Of a DNA stretch of 11,553 nucleotides, positions 1-7,419 are shown piece after piece. The stretch is from Draconibacterium orientale (GTDB lineage: Bacteria > Bacteroidota > Bacteroidia > Bacteroidales > UBA12170): NCBI GenBank assembly GCA_020718315.1, contig DYSK01000068.1, positions 1 through 11,553 on the forward strand, in the 5' to 3' direction. The notes below the pieces were generated by a model. It searched no databases, was not told where the DNA came from, and worked only from the letters and a program-made list of their open reading frames with translations. Within the stretch, counting starts at the first letter, position 1. Each line of letters begins with the position of its first letter. Made by a program: the position numbers and the translations under genes.

Positions 1-752
1 TCAAAAAAAAGCGTATAATTATTGGCGACAGCTTCTTCAAAAAACAATTTCTTTTCATCTAAAGTTAAAAGTGGTCGTGTATCGTAGGCCATAATCCATG
101 GCAAAGGGATGTGGGCTGTAGAAGGAAGCAAATCGCCCATATAAACAATGGTTTTTCCTTTGTATTTGATATGAGGAATCATTTGGCCGTTGGTGTGTCC
201 ATTCACTATTTTCAAATTAAAATCAGGATAAATTTCACCTTCATTTTCTACAATATTCAACTGACCACTCTCCTGCATCGGCATGATATTTTCTTTCAGG
301 AAGCTTGCCTTTTCGCGATTGTTGGGACGAGTAGCCCATTCCCACTGGGCTTTGCTAACCCAATATTTAGCGTTTCTAAAAGCCGGAATGAGAGCCGTTT
401 TATCGGCATTCCACTTTATCGATCCGCCGGTGTGATCAAAATGCAAATGCGTAAGCACCATATCGGTAATATCGTCGGGAGCAAAACCGTATTTTGCTAG
501 GGATTTTTCCAATGAATCGTCGCCATGAAGGTGGTAATTGCCAAGAAATTTCGCATCTTGTTTATCACCAATTCCGTTGTCGATTAAAATTTTTCGATTG
601 TCCATTACGACTAACAAACAGCGCATAGCCCATGAACAGAGGTTGTTTTCGTCGGCCGGATACACTTTCGACCACAATGATTTTGGAACAACGCCAAACA
701 TGGCTCCCCCATCGAGTTTAAAGTTACCGGTAGGAATACTGTATATTTCCAT
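1..752 (-). CDS. MBL-fold metallo-hydrolase (lactonase-like), 3' end cut by window edge
   Basis: The reading frame is open from the ATG at 752 to the window edge, giving 250 residues without the C-terminus. The metallo-beta-lactamase signature HLHFDH lies at residues 102-107 (H102, H104, D106, H107). A further His in a VNGHTNGQ context (H186) and an Asp in MGDLLP (D207) match the remaining dinuclear zinc ligands of the superfamily. The last ligand His usually follows about 40-50 residues after this Asp, so it should lie just beyond the edge. There is no signal peptide, so the protein is probably cytoplasmic. The spacing resembles the N-acyl-homoserine-lactonase/quorum-quenching branch, but many relatives are general hydrolases and the substrate is not readable here. 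Another ATG at 759 is out of frame and meets a stop after 11 codons, so 752 is preferred. The gene lies downstream of the TonB receptor, with 187 bases between them. Confidence 0.88.
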   Translation of the reverse strand, partial: MEIYSIPTGNFKLDGGAMFGVVPKSLWSKVYPADENNLCSWAMRCLLVVMDNRKILIDNGIGDKQDAKFLGNYHLHGDDSLEKSLAKYGFAPDDITDMVLTHLHFDHTGGSIKWNADKTALIPAFRNAKYWVSKAQWEWATRPNNREKASFLKENIMPMQESGQLNIVENEGEIYPDFNLKIVNGHTNGQMIPHIKYKGKTIVYMGDLLPSTAHIPLPWIMAYDTRPLLTLDEKKLFFEEAVANNYTLFF

Positions 753-767
753 AATTCATTTTTTTAG

Positions 768-775
768 CAAAGATA
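768..775 (-). promoter_or_regulatory. Putative -7 element (TATCTTTG) for the MBL-fold hydrolase gene
   Basis: Read on the minus strand this is TATCTTTG followed by C, a full match to the Bacteroidota TAnnTTTG consensus, 15 bases before the ATG. No TTG lies at the expected 17-23 base distance; the nearest is 14 bases away. A second full match, TAGTTTTG, lies at 897-890 and would give a leader of about 130 bases. Which one is used cannot be decided from sequence. Confidence 0.4.
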
Positions 776-939
776 AAGATTGCTTCGGACAATGACTTCG
801 GAAGTTTTGTTTGAGATTGTTAAAGAATATAAAAACATCCGCTTCCATTACAGTTGGGAATTCGGCGATAGATCTAAAAACACGAAACGCAAAACTAACA
901 CATCAGCATTGATTTGCAGATTGTTAGCCGCAATATTGA

Positions 940-3345
940 TCAGAAAGTCACTCGAGCCGAAAGGATAAAATTTCTTCCGGACGCGCTAATTCCTGAACTA
1001 TAGGTTCGATACCGCTGATCGCTTATATTTTCCATTCCTGTACTGATCGAAAACTGCTTGCTGATTTGATACAGTAGTTTAAAATTGAGTGTGTACCATC
1101 TGGGAGAATAGGGATTTCCGTTTTCGTCGATGGCATAGATTTCTGTTTTTCCTATTTCTTCATCAGGCATTTCTTCAAAATCTTTCTGACCACTATAAAC
1201 GGCATAAAGCTGAATATCGAGTTTATTTACCCGATAAGAAAGCCGAGAGGTTCCATACGCCGGTGGCGCATGACGCGATGGGCTAGTAGTCCCATCGTCG
1301 AGTTCTTCTTCGCCAATTTGATAATTGAAATCGGATGAAAAACTAAAGCCGGACGCTAATTTCAGTTCTATTCCGGCTTGAAAGCCATACACTTTGGCAA
1401 AGGCAGCATTTTGGATGGCTTGCACTTTGCTCAGGGTTCCGTTGTAAACAATGCTATCAAAGCCATTTAATGTAAAATCTCGACGCACCATCGCATTGTC
1501 TAAAATGGTGTAATAAGCCGTAAAATCAATTTTTAAAATATCGGCAAACAATTTTGCAACGCTAAAATCGACATTGTAGGCATACTCGGCTTTCAAATCC
1601 GGCTTAGGAACTACAACTGCGCCGGGTTCCGAGTCGAATACTTTTCCCATATCATCCACATTTGGTGCCCGAAAAGCGGTTGCAAGATTTGCACTGATCA
1701 CCCAATCGTCGGAAGGCCGAAAAACTACACCAAGACTACCTGTCAATGCGCCATTGTTGATGTAGGCCGTTGTGAAAGGAAAAGGATAAAAAGACGTATC
1801 GAATTGAGCATCCAAAACAAATTGGTTGTATCGAATTCCGGATTGAAGCAACCATTTGTCAGAGAATTCAGTTTGATTGTCGATATAAAAGGCATAAGAT
1901 TGCCAAGTGGATTGTGGATAACGACTAGGGCCAATTTCACTAATTCCGGTTTCGATATTTTCATCAATTCCTTTCGAATCGACTGTATTCAATATATATT
2001 CTATTCCATAAAGCAAAGTATTTATTGGGCTGATCGTCTTCATAAAATCCAGATTCGCCGAGTAGGCATTTACTTTTTCGGTTCTACGTTCTCTTTCAGG
2101 CTCATTAAAATTGCGGCTTATTCTACTTTCTTCAAAATATTGCTGTGCAAGGCGAAGTGTTGCTTTATCAAAGAAGGCATTCTTTGCTGTATAAAAAGCA
2201 TTCAAATTATTCATCATCCAGATTTGAGGGCCATACGACCATTCGCCATAACGAGGCAATCCATTTGAATATCGAATATGGCGGTCGTAGCGCGAATAAG
2301 AAGAAGTTTCCGAATAATGAAATCCGTATTGCAAGTCCCATTTTTCGTTTGGCTGGAAACGTATCTTTTGCATTAAATTTATTTGAGAATATCCTGAAGG
2401 AATTTGAATTTGAGGGTCTGTATTAATAACAACAATGTCTATGCTATCTTGCCTCTGAACGTAAGATGGGCGAAGATATTCGTCCGGCCCGAAAGATCCC
2501 ATTTTCAAATCGCTAAAATCAAACGAACTAACACTGCTTAAGATAGCCCATTTTTTCCATCCAATATTAAAATCGAAATGAGCAGTTTTTTCGTTGTTGG
2601 CCGAAGAATATCTTGAAAAAACTTGTCCGTTTGTAGAAGCCGAATTTGTGGTGGATAATTGGGGCGTAAGGGTTTGAAAACTCATAACGCCTCCAATTGC
2701 ATCGCTTCCATAAATTACTGAGTTTGGACCAAAAAGCACTTCCGTACTTTCTAAAGCAAATGGATCAAGCGAAATAACATTCTGAATATTCCCAGAGCGA
2801 AATATTGCTGTATTCATTCTAACGCCATCCACGGCATAAAGTAATCGACTTGTAGCAAATCCTCTAATCATGGGGCTTCCGCCACCTTGTTGACTTTTTT
2901 GTATAAAAATTTTTCCGGAAAGTCCTAATAAATCGGCACTAGTTTGCGGATTCTGAATAATAAACTCTTTTGAAGAAATCGAAACTATTTTTGATGGAAT
3001 AGAAAAAGAGGAGGCTCGCCAACGTGTGGCTGAAACTACAACCTCCTCTGTCAAAACCATTGCTTGTTCAAGTTTCAGTTCAAAGAATAGGAGCTCCAGG
3101 TCGCTGTAACTTATTGTCTTTGTTTTATACCCAAGTGTACGTATTTCGATTTTAGCCGCGCCCTCAAAGGCAGTAATATTTGCTTGACCATTTGCGTTGG
3201 TAATGGCAAATATTTGAGGATTTTCACTAATTAATGTAACCATTTCTAATGATTCTCCGGTTTGGGAATCTCTAATACTAACTATTTGCGCTGATCCTAC
3301 AACAGATAGCATCAGAATTAAATAAACGTAAAGCATTTTTTTCAT
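940..3345 (-). CDS. TonB-dependent outer-membrane receptor, heme/siderophore-receptor-like
   Basis: This 801-residue protein would sit in the outer membrane and import a ligand using TonB-ExbB-ExbD energy. A signal peptide covers residues 1-19, with cleavage probably before Q20. A short beta-sandwich domain of the carboxypeptidase-regulatory-like type follows at about 22-95, then a candidate TonB box (EEVVVSA, 100-106). The plug domain spans about 115-225 and includes SPMIRGF at 157-163, AVDGVRMN at 171-178 and SVIYGSDAIGGVMSF at 209-223. The rest is a beta-barrel ending in a C-terminal Phe, as expected for BAM recognition. FRAPN (558-562) followed by KPDL (581-584) recalls the FRAP/NPNL boxes of heme and hemoglobin receptors, but no His lies between them, so the ligand stays open. 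It follows the small membrane protein gene by 90 bases, probably in one transcript. I see no terminator after its stop. Confidence 0.93.
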   Translation of the reverse strand: MKKMLYVYLILMLSVVGSAQIVSIRDSQTGESLEMVTLISENPQIFAITNANGQANITAFEGAAKIEIRTLGYKTKTISYSDLELLFFELKLEQAMVLTEEVVVSATRWRASSFSIPSKIVSISSKEFIIQNPQTSADLLGLSGKIFIQKSQQGGGSPMIRGFATSRLLYAVDGVRMNTAIFRSGNIQNVISLDPFALESTEVLFGPNSVIYGSDAIGGVMSFQTLTPQLSTTNSASTNGQVFSRYSSANNEKTAHFDFNIGWKKWAILSSVSSFDFSDLKMGSFGPDEYLRPSYVQRQDSIDIVVINTDPQIQIPSGYSQINLMQKIRFQPNEKWDLQYGFHYSETSSYSRYDRHIRYSNGLPRYGEWSYGPQIWMMNNLNAFYTAKNAFFDKATLRLAQQYFEESRISRNFNEPERERRTEKVNAYSANLDFMKTISPINTLLYGIEYILNTVDSKGIDENIETGISEIGPSRYPQSTWQSYAFYIDNQTEFSDKWLLQSGIRYNQFVLDAQFDTSFYPFPFTTAYINNGALTGSLGVVFRPSDDWVISANLATAFRAPNVDDMGKVFDSEPGAVVVPKPDLKAEYAYNVDFSVAKLFADILKIDFTAYYTILDNAMVRRDFTLNGFDSIVYNGTLSKVQAIQNAAFAKVYGFQAGIELKLASGFSFSSDFNYQIGEEELDDGTTSPSRHAPPAYGTSRLSYRVNKLDIQLYAVYSGQKDFEEMPDEEIGKTEIYAIDENGNPYSPRWYTLNFKLLYQISKQFSISTGMENISDQRYRTYSSGISASGRNFILSARVTF

Positions 3346-3435
3346 TGCGACAGATGTTAACTAGGCTGATAATAGAAAAATAACCTACCGATTTAAATTC
3401 ATTGTAGATCATACAGATTGTAAATAAGTGAACGA

Positions 3436-3969
3436 CTAACAGCTTTTTGGAGGTGGAAAGGGAGGCGCAGTTGAAAATAATGAAAAGGGTGTTTTGGTCT
3501 CAAAAAAAATCCATTTTCCAGCCAAAGGAGAATCAAATTTGGGAAGGATATGATGTTGACAGTAGAGTGATTTGAAGTAGGTATTCAAAGGTGTTTGTTG
3601 TTTTTCGTTCTGGCTATTGGTGCCCATTGCTTGATCAACCAAAAGCTTTATTTTCTTATGAAGTTCTGTTTCCTTTTGATCGTTCCAGCACCAATACACG
3701 ATTTCCGTATTCAGAGATTCTGTAAATACAATATCGTACATCTGATTTTGATATTCAAACTCATGTGGGTTTTTCCATTTCACTTTTGATTTTGCTTCAT
3801 TCAATTCAAATTCAAATCGATGCAGTTTGCTTTTGTCGATCCCTGCTATCAATTGTTCCTTTACTTCATGTTGTATTTTACTTTTCTGATAGGAAAACCA
3901 TATAAAAGCAAAAATTACAGGAGTAATGAGGATAAAAAGAAATATCAAACTAGCAAGTTTTTGTTTCAA
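3436..3969 (-). CDS. Small membrane-anchored Cys/His-containing protein of unknown function, upstream of TonB receptor
   Basis: I do not recognise a named family for this 177-residue protein. An uncleaved-looking hydrophobic helix at about residues 5-26, with MKQK before it and YQKSK after it, suggests an inner-membrane anchor. The remaining ~150 residues form one soluble domain, charged in its first half. Visible features are HRFEFEL (50-56), a W-K-N-P-H-E-F-E-Y segment (65-73), QMYDIVF (76-82), VYWCWND (91-97, C94), LYCQHHILPKF (135-145, C137, H139, H140), and a Pro-rich tail that ends in Cys177. The Cys and His residues could bind a metal, but that is inference. It lies 90 bases upstream of the TonB receptor on the same strand, so a role in regulating or assisting that receptor is plausible. 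No SD is visible before the ATG at 3969. Confidence 0.8.
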   Translation of the reverse strand: MKQKLASLIFLFILITPVIFAFIWFSYQKSKIQHEVKEQLIAGIDKSKLHRFEFELNEAKSKVKWKNPHEFEYQNQMYDIVFTESLNTEIVYWCWNDQKETELHKKIKLLVDQAMGTNSQNEKQQTPLNTYFKSLYCQHHILPKFDSPLAGKWIFFETKTPFSLFSTAPPFPPPKSC

Positions 3970-3996
3970 ATTGTCAGTGTTTTAAGGACGAATTAA

Positions 3997-4004
3997 CAAA
4001 ATTA
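3997..4004 (-). promoter_or_regulatory. Putative -7 element (TAATTTTG) for the small protein/TonB receptor unit
   Basis: Minus-strand TAATTTTG is a full match to TAnnTTTG, 27 bases upstream of the ATG at 3969. It would give a leader of roughly 20 bases. No clear TTG -33 element is present; the closest is TTTCTG, 24-29 bases upstream. It lies after the rplT terminator, so the receptor unit would be transcribed separately from the ribosomal operon. Confidence 0.4.
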
Positions 4005-4069
4005 AATGGATGAACAGTCATCGGATTCAGAAACGGAACATACAATAATCATGCTAAATTAGCAAAAAC

Positions 4070-4103
4070 AAAAAAGCTCGTCAAAGAATTGACGAGCTTT
4101 TTT
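4070..4103 (-). terminator. Rho-independent terminator after rplT, bidirectional in form
   Basis: A perfect 15-base-pair inverted repeat has arms 4070-4084 and 4089-4103 around an AGAA loop. Its core AGCTCGTCAA pairs with TTGACGAGCT. A-runs on one side and T-runs on the other give a U-tract on either strand. It starts 16 bases after the rplT stop and closes the thrS-infC-rpmI-rplT operon on the minus strand. Confidence 0.9.
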
Positions 4104-4119
4104 TCATAAGGCGAAATGG

Positions 4120-4464
4120 CTATTTTACAGCATTCACAATTGCTTTGAAAGCTTCAGGATTGTTCATTGCTAAATCAGCGAGCGCCTTGCGGTTGAGCTC
4201 GATTCCTTTTGCATGAATTTTTCCCATAAATACGGAGTAGGACATTCCATAAATGCGAGCAGCCGCATTGATACGAGCAATCCATAATTGACGGAAATTG
4301 GCTTTTTTTGCTTTCCGATCGCGGTAAGCGTAAACCAATCCTTTTTCAACTGCATTTTTTGCTACTGTCCAAACATTTTTACGACGGCCGAATTGTCCTT
4401 TGGCCATCTTTAACACTTTTCTGCGTCTATTTCTAGCCGCAACTACATTTACTGATCTTGGCAT
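4120..4464 (-). CDS. rplT: 50S ribosomal protein L20
   Basis: At 114 residues this is the usual L20 length, and the whole protein reads as L20. It starts MPRSVNVVAARNRRRK and has the conserved blocks GRRKNVWTVAKNAVEKG (residues 26-42), YAYRDRKAKKANFRQLW (46-62) and ARINAAAR (64-71). L20 binds 23S rRNA early in assembly of the large subunit, through a long basic N-terminal extension that is evident here. It is the last gene of the thrS-infC-rpmI-rplT operon, 71 bases after rpmI, and is followed by the hairpin at 4070-4103. In other bacteria L20 represses rpmI-rplT translation by binding its own mRNA. I could not identify a matching RNA structure in the short upstream gap, so that control is not shown here. 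No SD is visible before the ATG. Confidence 0.98.
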   Translation of the reverse strand: MPRSVNVVAARNRRRKVLKMAKGQFGRRKNVWTVAKNAVEKGLVYAYRDRKAKKANFRQLWIARINAAARIYGMSYSVFMGKIHAKGIELNRKALADLAMNNPEAFKAIVNAVK

Positions 4465-4535
4465 TTTTTGTTGTTTTTTCGCTCTAGCGCCTTTCGGACT
4501 TCAAGCTAAAGCAAAGGTTAAAAAATTTATTTTAC

Positions 4536-4730
4536 CTACATGGAAAGCATTAACCTAACACTAGGCTCATCCACCTTAGAAACAAGAGCTATGTGCGTAA
4601 GGTTACGCTTTTGCTTTGTTGATTTCTTGGTAAGGATGTGGCTTTTATAAGCATGCTTCCTTTTCAATTTACCTGATCCGGTAAGGCTGAACCTTTTCTT
4701 AGCACCGGATTTAGTTTTTACTTTTGGCAT
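4536..4730 (-). CDS. rpmI: 50S ribosomal protein L35
   Basis: This 64-residue, very basic protein has the standard L35 size and sequence pattern. It begins MPKVKTKSGAKKRFSLTGSG and continues GKLKRKHAYKSHILTKKSTKQKR through residues 19-42. Its C-terminus has the usual VSKVDEPSVRLML pattern. L35 is a structural protein of the large ribosomal subunit. The gene lies 49 bases after infC and 71 bases before rplT, in the conserved infC-rpmI-rplT order. The ATG at 4730 gives the canonical N-terminus, and no SD sequence precedes it. Confidence 0.98.
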   Translation of the reverse strand: MPKVKTKSGAKKRFSLTGSGKLKRKHAYKSHILTKKSTKQKRNLTHIALVSKVDEPSVRLMLSM

Positions 4731-4779
4731 TCGTTAAAGTATTAAATGATTAATATTAAATAATCGATATTTCTATCTG

Positions 4780-5337
4780 TTATTTTTTCTTTTTTGGAGC
4801 AACAATCATGATCATTCTTTTGCCTTCCAACTTGGGCAAACGCTCCACTTTTCCAAACTCTTCAAGGGCTTGAGCAAATTTTAGCAAGATTATTTCGCCT
4901 TGATCTTTATAAACTATCGATCGGCCGCGAAAAAACACATCCACTTTTACTTTTGCACCTTCTTCCAGAAATTTTTCAGCATGTTTCAATTTGAAATTAA
5001 AATCATGGTCGTCGGTATTTGGCCCCAATCGAATTTCTTTCACCACCACTTTGGCTGTTTTCGATTTTATTTCTTTTTGCTTCTTTTTTAATTCATAAAG
5101 AAACTTGCGATAATCGATAATTCGACAAACAGGTGGATTTGCAGTTGGAGAAATCTCAACCAAATCCAGCTCTAAAGCTTCCGCTTTATCAATCGCATCT
5201 CTCAGATTGTAAATACCTACTTCTATATTTTCACCCACAAGACGTACAACCGGAGCAGCAATATATTCATTGATTTTATGCAATGCTTCCGGCTTTTTGA
5301 ATGGTCGCCTACCTTGGAATTGAACACTTTTTGCTAT
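4780..5337 (-). CDS. infC: Translation initiation factor IF-3, probable AUA start
   Basis: IF-3 binds the 30S subunit, prevents premature subunit joining and checks the start codon and initiator tRNA. The N-terminal domain is visible as HKINEYI...VRLVGENIEVG and DLVEISPTANPPVCRIIDYRKF. A Lys-rich linker (ELKKKQKEIKSK) follows, then the C-terminal domain with KEIRLGPNTDDHDFNFKLKHA and FFRGRSI. No ATG or GTG fits. The frame is open from a stop at 5353-5355; the only candidates are TTG at 5283 and ATA at 5337. The ATA start is chosen because AAAGGAG lies 9 bases upstream and the added 18 residues (AKSVQFQGRRPFKKPEAL) make the basic N-terminal tail usual in IF-3. That gives 185 residues. The gene is 45 bases after thrS and 49 before rpmI. 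A non-AUG infC start is the known basis of IF-3 autoregulation in E. coli, where the codon is AUU. Confidence 0.95.
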   Translation of the reverse strand: MAKSVQFQGRRPFKKPEALHKINEYIAAPVVRLVGENIEVGIYNLRDAIDKAEALELDLVEISPTANPPVCRIIDYRKFLYELKKKQKEIKSKTAKVVVKEIRLGPNTDDHDFNFKLKHAEKFLEEGAKVKVDVFFRGRSIVYKDQGEIILLKFAQALEEFGKVERLPKLEGKRMIMIVAPKKKK

Positions 5338-5346
5338 GACTTTGGT

Positions 5347-5353
5347 CTCCTTT
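5347..5353 (-). promoter_or_regulatory. Strong Shine-Dalgarno (AAAGGAG) for infC
   Basis: Minus-strand AAAGGAG lies 9 bases before the ATA at 5337. The other minus-strand genes here (thrS, rpmI, rplT, the small membrane protein) have no recognisable SD, as is common in Bacteroidota. A strong SD exactly at this distance therefore supports initiation at ATA rather than at the TTG 54 bases downstream. Confidence 0.75.
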
Positions 5354-5382
5354 TAGTTTAATTTATTTTCTTACTTACTTTA

Positions 5383-7317
5383 TTAAAAAATATTTTCAGT
5401 TTCTCTTTTAATCTGCTCAGCAAATGCTTCGATGCTCATGCTTCCTAAATCGCCTTGTCCGTGTTTTCGAACAGAAACGGTATTTGTTTCTTCTTCTTTC
5501 TCACCAACAACAAGCATATACGGAATTTTTTTCATTTCAGCATCGCGAATTTTCCTTCCCGTTTTCTCACTTCTCAGGTCAATTTGGGCGCGAATGTCGG
5601 CATTTTCCAGCAAACTTAAAACTTTTTCGGCATATTTTTGGTATTTTTCGCTGATCGGCAAGATAATAAGCTGATCGGGAGCAAGCCAAAGCGGGAAATT
5701 TCCGCCACAATGTTCGATAAGCACCGCTACAAATCTTTCCATAGAGCCAAATGGAGCACGATGAATCATCACCGGGCGATGTTTTTCGTTATCTTCACCG
5801 ATATATTCCAAATCAAATCGTTCCGGAAGATTATAATCCACCTGAATGGTTCCCAATTGCCATTTTCTGCCAATGGCATCTTTTACCATAAAGTCCATTT
5901 TTGGTCCATAGAATGCGGCTTCGCCATAGACAACCACGGCTGGTATTCCACGTTCCTCGGCTACTTCACGAATCGCATTTTCGGCCATTTCCCAATTTTC
6001 TTCCGACCCAATGTATTTTTCACGATTGATCTTATCGCGCAATGAAATTTGCACCATTACTTCTTTAAAATCGAGGGCTTTGAAGATTAAATCGATGATG
6101 TCCATCACTTTTTTAAACTCCTCTTTGACTTGTGAAGGCATACAAAAAATATGCGCATCGTCTTGAGTAAAACCTCTTACTCTTGTCAATCCATGCAATT
6201 CGCCGCTTTGCTCATAACGATAAACTGTTCCAAATTCGGCATAGCGAATTGGCAATTCTTTGTAGGAATGAGGTGCAGCACGATAGATTTCGCAATGGTG
6301 CGGGCAATTCATTGGTTTCAACAAAAACTCTTCGCCTTCGGCCGGAGTATGAATTGGCTGAAAACTGTCTTGTCCATATTTGGCATAATGGCCAGAAGTA
6401 ACGTAAAGTTCTTTTTGCCCTATATGAGGAGTGATAACGGGCTGATAACCGTATTGTTTTTGAACTTTTTTAAGAAAATTCTCCAATCGTTCGCGAAGCA
6501 TAGCTCCTTTGGGCAACCATAAAGGCAAGCCTTTTCCAACTCTATCAGAAAAAGTAAAAAGCTCCAATTCTTTGCCCAATTTTCGATGATCGCGTTTTTT
6601 GGCTTCTTCGAGCAGCTCAAGATAGTCTGTTAAATCTTTTTTCTTTGGGAATGTGATTCCATAGATACGCGTAAGTTGCTTGCGTTTTTCGTCGCCTCGC
6701 CAATATGCACCGGCAATATTCAACAATTTAACAGCCTTAATCATTGAAGTATCTATGAGATGAGGACCACGACAAAGGTCGGTAAAACTGCCCGTTTCAT
6801 AGAAAGTAATCGTTCCGTCCTCAAGATCAGTGATTAATTCCACTTTATATTCGTCGCCTTTTTGGGTAAAATAAGCCAAGGCTTCTTGTTTACTAACTTC
6901 TTTTCTGGTAAATTTTTGTTTCTCTTTGGCGAGCTCCAGGATGCGTGTTTCTATCTTCTCAAAATCATTTTCGGATATTGAATAATTCATGAAATCGATA
7001 TCGTAATAAAAACCATTTTCGATATCCGGTCCTATTCCAAACTTAACTCCGGGGAACAATTGTTCGATTGCTTCGGCCATTAGGTGAGCGGAGGAATGCC
7101 ACATGGCTGCTTTGCCTTCTGTATCATTCCAAGTGAGCAATTGCACTCGAGCGTCTTCATTTATGGGGAGAAAAGCATCTACTACAATTCCGTTTATTTT
7201 GGCAGCCAATACATTGCGAGCCAATCCTTCACTAATTTCCAATGCTAAATCATAAGCAGTATTTCCTTTTTGAATTTGCTTAAGAGAACCATCGGGCAAG
7301 GTGATATTTATCATCAT
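5383..7317 (-). CDS. thrS: Threonyl-tRNA synthetase
   Basis: This 644-residue cytoplasmic enzyme joins threonine to tRNA-Thr using ATP. Domains in order are: TGS (residues 1-62, starting MMINITLPDGS); the editing domain that removes mischarged serine, with HSSAH (H74, H78) and C182/H186 in LCRGPH; the class II catalytic core; and the anticodon-binding domain (about 547-644, with LRSEKTGRKIRDAE). Zinc ligands that select threonine are C338 (MNCPHH), H389 (DDAHIF) and H519 (MIHRAPFG). Motif 2 is in YRYEQSGELHGLTRVRG. The length is normal and all catalytic and editing residues I looked for are present. The start is one of two adjacent ATGs (7317 or 7314). It is the first gene of the operon and has its own TAnnTTTG promoter. 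The predicted leader is only about 15-20 bases, too short for a T-box or a tRNA-like operator. Confidence 0.98.
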   Translation of the reverse strand: MMINITLPDGSLKQIQKGNTAYDLALEISEGLARNVLAAKINGIVVDAFLPINEDARVQLLTWNDTEGKAAMWHSSAHLMAEAIEQLFPGVKFGIGPDIENGFYYDIDFMNYSISENDFEKIETRILELAKEKQKFTRKEVSKQEALAYFTQKGDEYKVELITDLEDGTITFYETGSFTDLCRGPHLIDTSMIKAVKLLNIAGAYWRGDEKRKQLTRIYGITFPKKKDLTDYLELLEEAKKRDHRKLGKELELFTFSDRVGKGLPLWLPKGAMLRERLENFLKKVQKQYGYQPVITPHIGQKELYVTSGHYAKYGQDSFQPIHTPAEGEEFLLKPMNCPHHCEIYRAAPHSYKELPIRYAEFGTVYRYEQSGELHGLTRVRGFTQDDAHIFCMPSQVKEEFKKVMDIIDLIFKALDFKEVMVQISLRDKINREKYIGSEENWEMAENAIREVAEERGIPAVVVYGEAAFYGPKMDFMVKDAIGRKWQLGTIQVDYNLPERFDLEYIGEDNEKHRPVMIHRAPFGSMERFVAVLIEHCGGNFPLWLAPDQLIILPISEKYQKYAEKVLSLLENADIRAQIDLRSEKTGRKIRDAEMKKIPYMLVVGEKEEETNTVSVRKHGQGDLGSMSIEAFAEQIKRETENIF

Positions 7318-7339
7318 TGTAATTCAAATTTTTAGCCTG

Positions 7340-7375
7340 CAAAGTTAGCAAAATATCTTTTAGCATCATTCAAAA
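7340..7375 (-). promoter_or_regulatory. Putative thrS operon promoter (TTTTG, 23 bases, TAACTTTG)
   Basis: On the minus strand TAACTTTG at 7347-7340 is a full match to the Bacteroidota -7 element TAnnTTTG. A TTTTG at 7375-7371 lies 23 bases upstream, within the 17-23 base range accepted for the -33 TTG. Transcription would start near 7333, leaving a short leader without SD before the ATG at 7317. The -33 part overlaps the left arm of the inverted repeat at 7372-7402. Confidence 0.55.
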
Positions 7376-7402
7376 TAGAGCGATTATATATTGCTCTATT
7401 TT
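7372..7402. repeat. Inverted repeat with 10-base arms overlapping the thrS -33 element
   Basis: AAAATAGAGC at 7372-7381 is the exact reverse complement of GCTCTATTTT at 7393-7402, around an 11-base AT-rich spacer that could extend the pairing by two or three more pairs. The left arm covers the TTTTG taken as the thrS -33 element. It could be a DNA operator, or a hairpin if the region is transcribed. No gene ends nearby on either strand, so a simple terminator role is unlikely. Confidence 0.6.
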
Positions 7403-7419
7403 ATTGTTCTATTTTCTGT

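Noticed and set aside
111..795. Plus-strand open frames over the MBL-fold gene
   Set aside because: They are antisense to a frame with a complete HxHxDH motif and carry no motif themselves.
1804..2426. Plus-strand open frames of 93-154 codons inside the TonB receptor
   Set aside because: They are shadows on the opposite strand of a clear 801-residue receptor, with low-complexity unspecific translations.
3346..3435. Possible separate promoter for the TonB receptor
   Set aside because: No TAnnTTTG match on the minus strand in this 90-base gap, so shared transcription with the upstream gene is the simpler reading.
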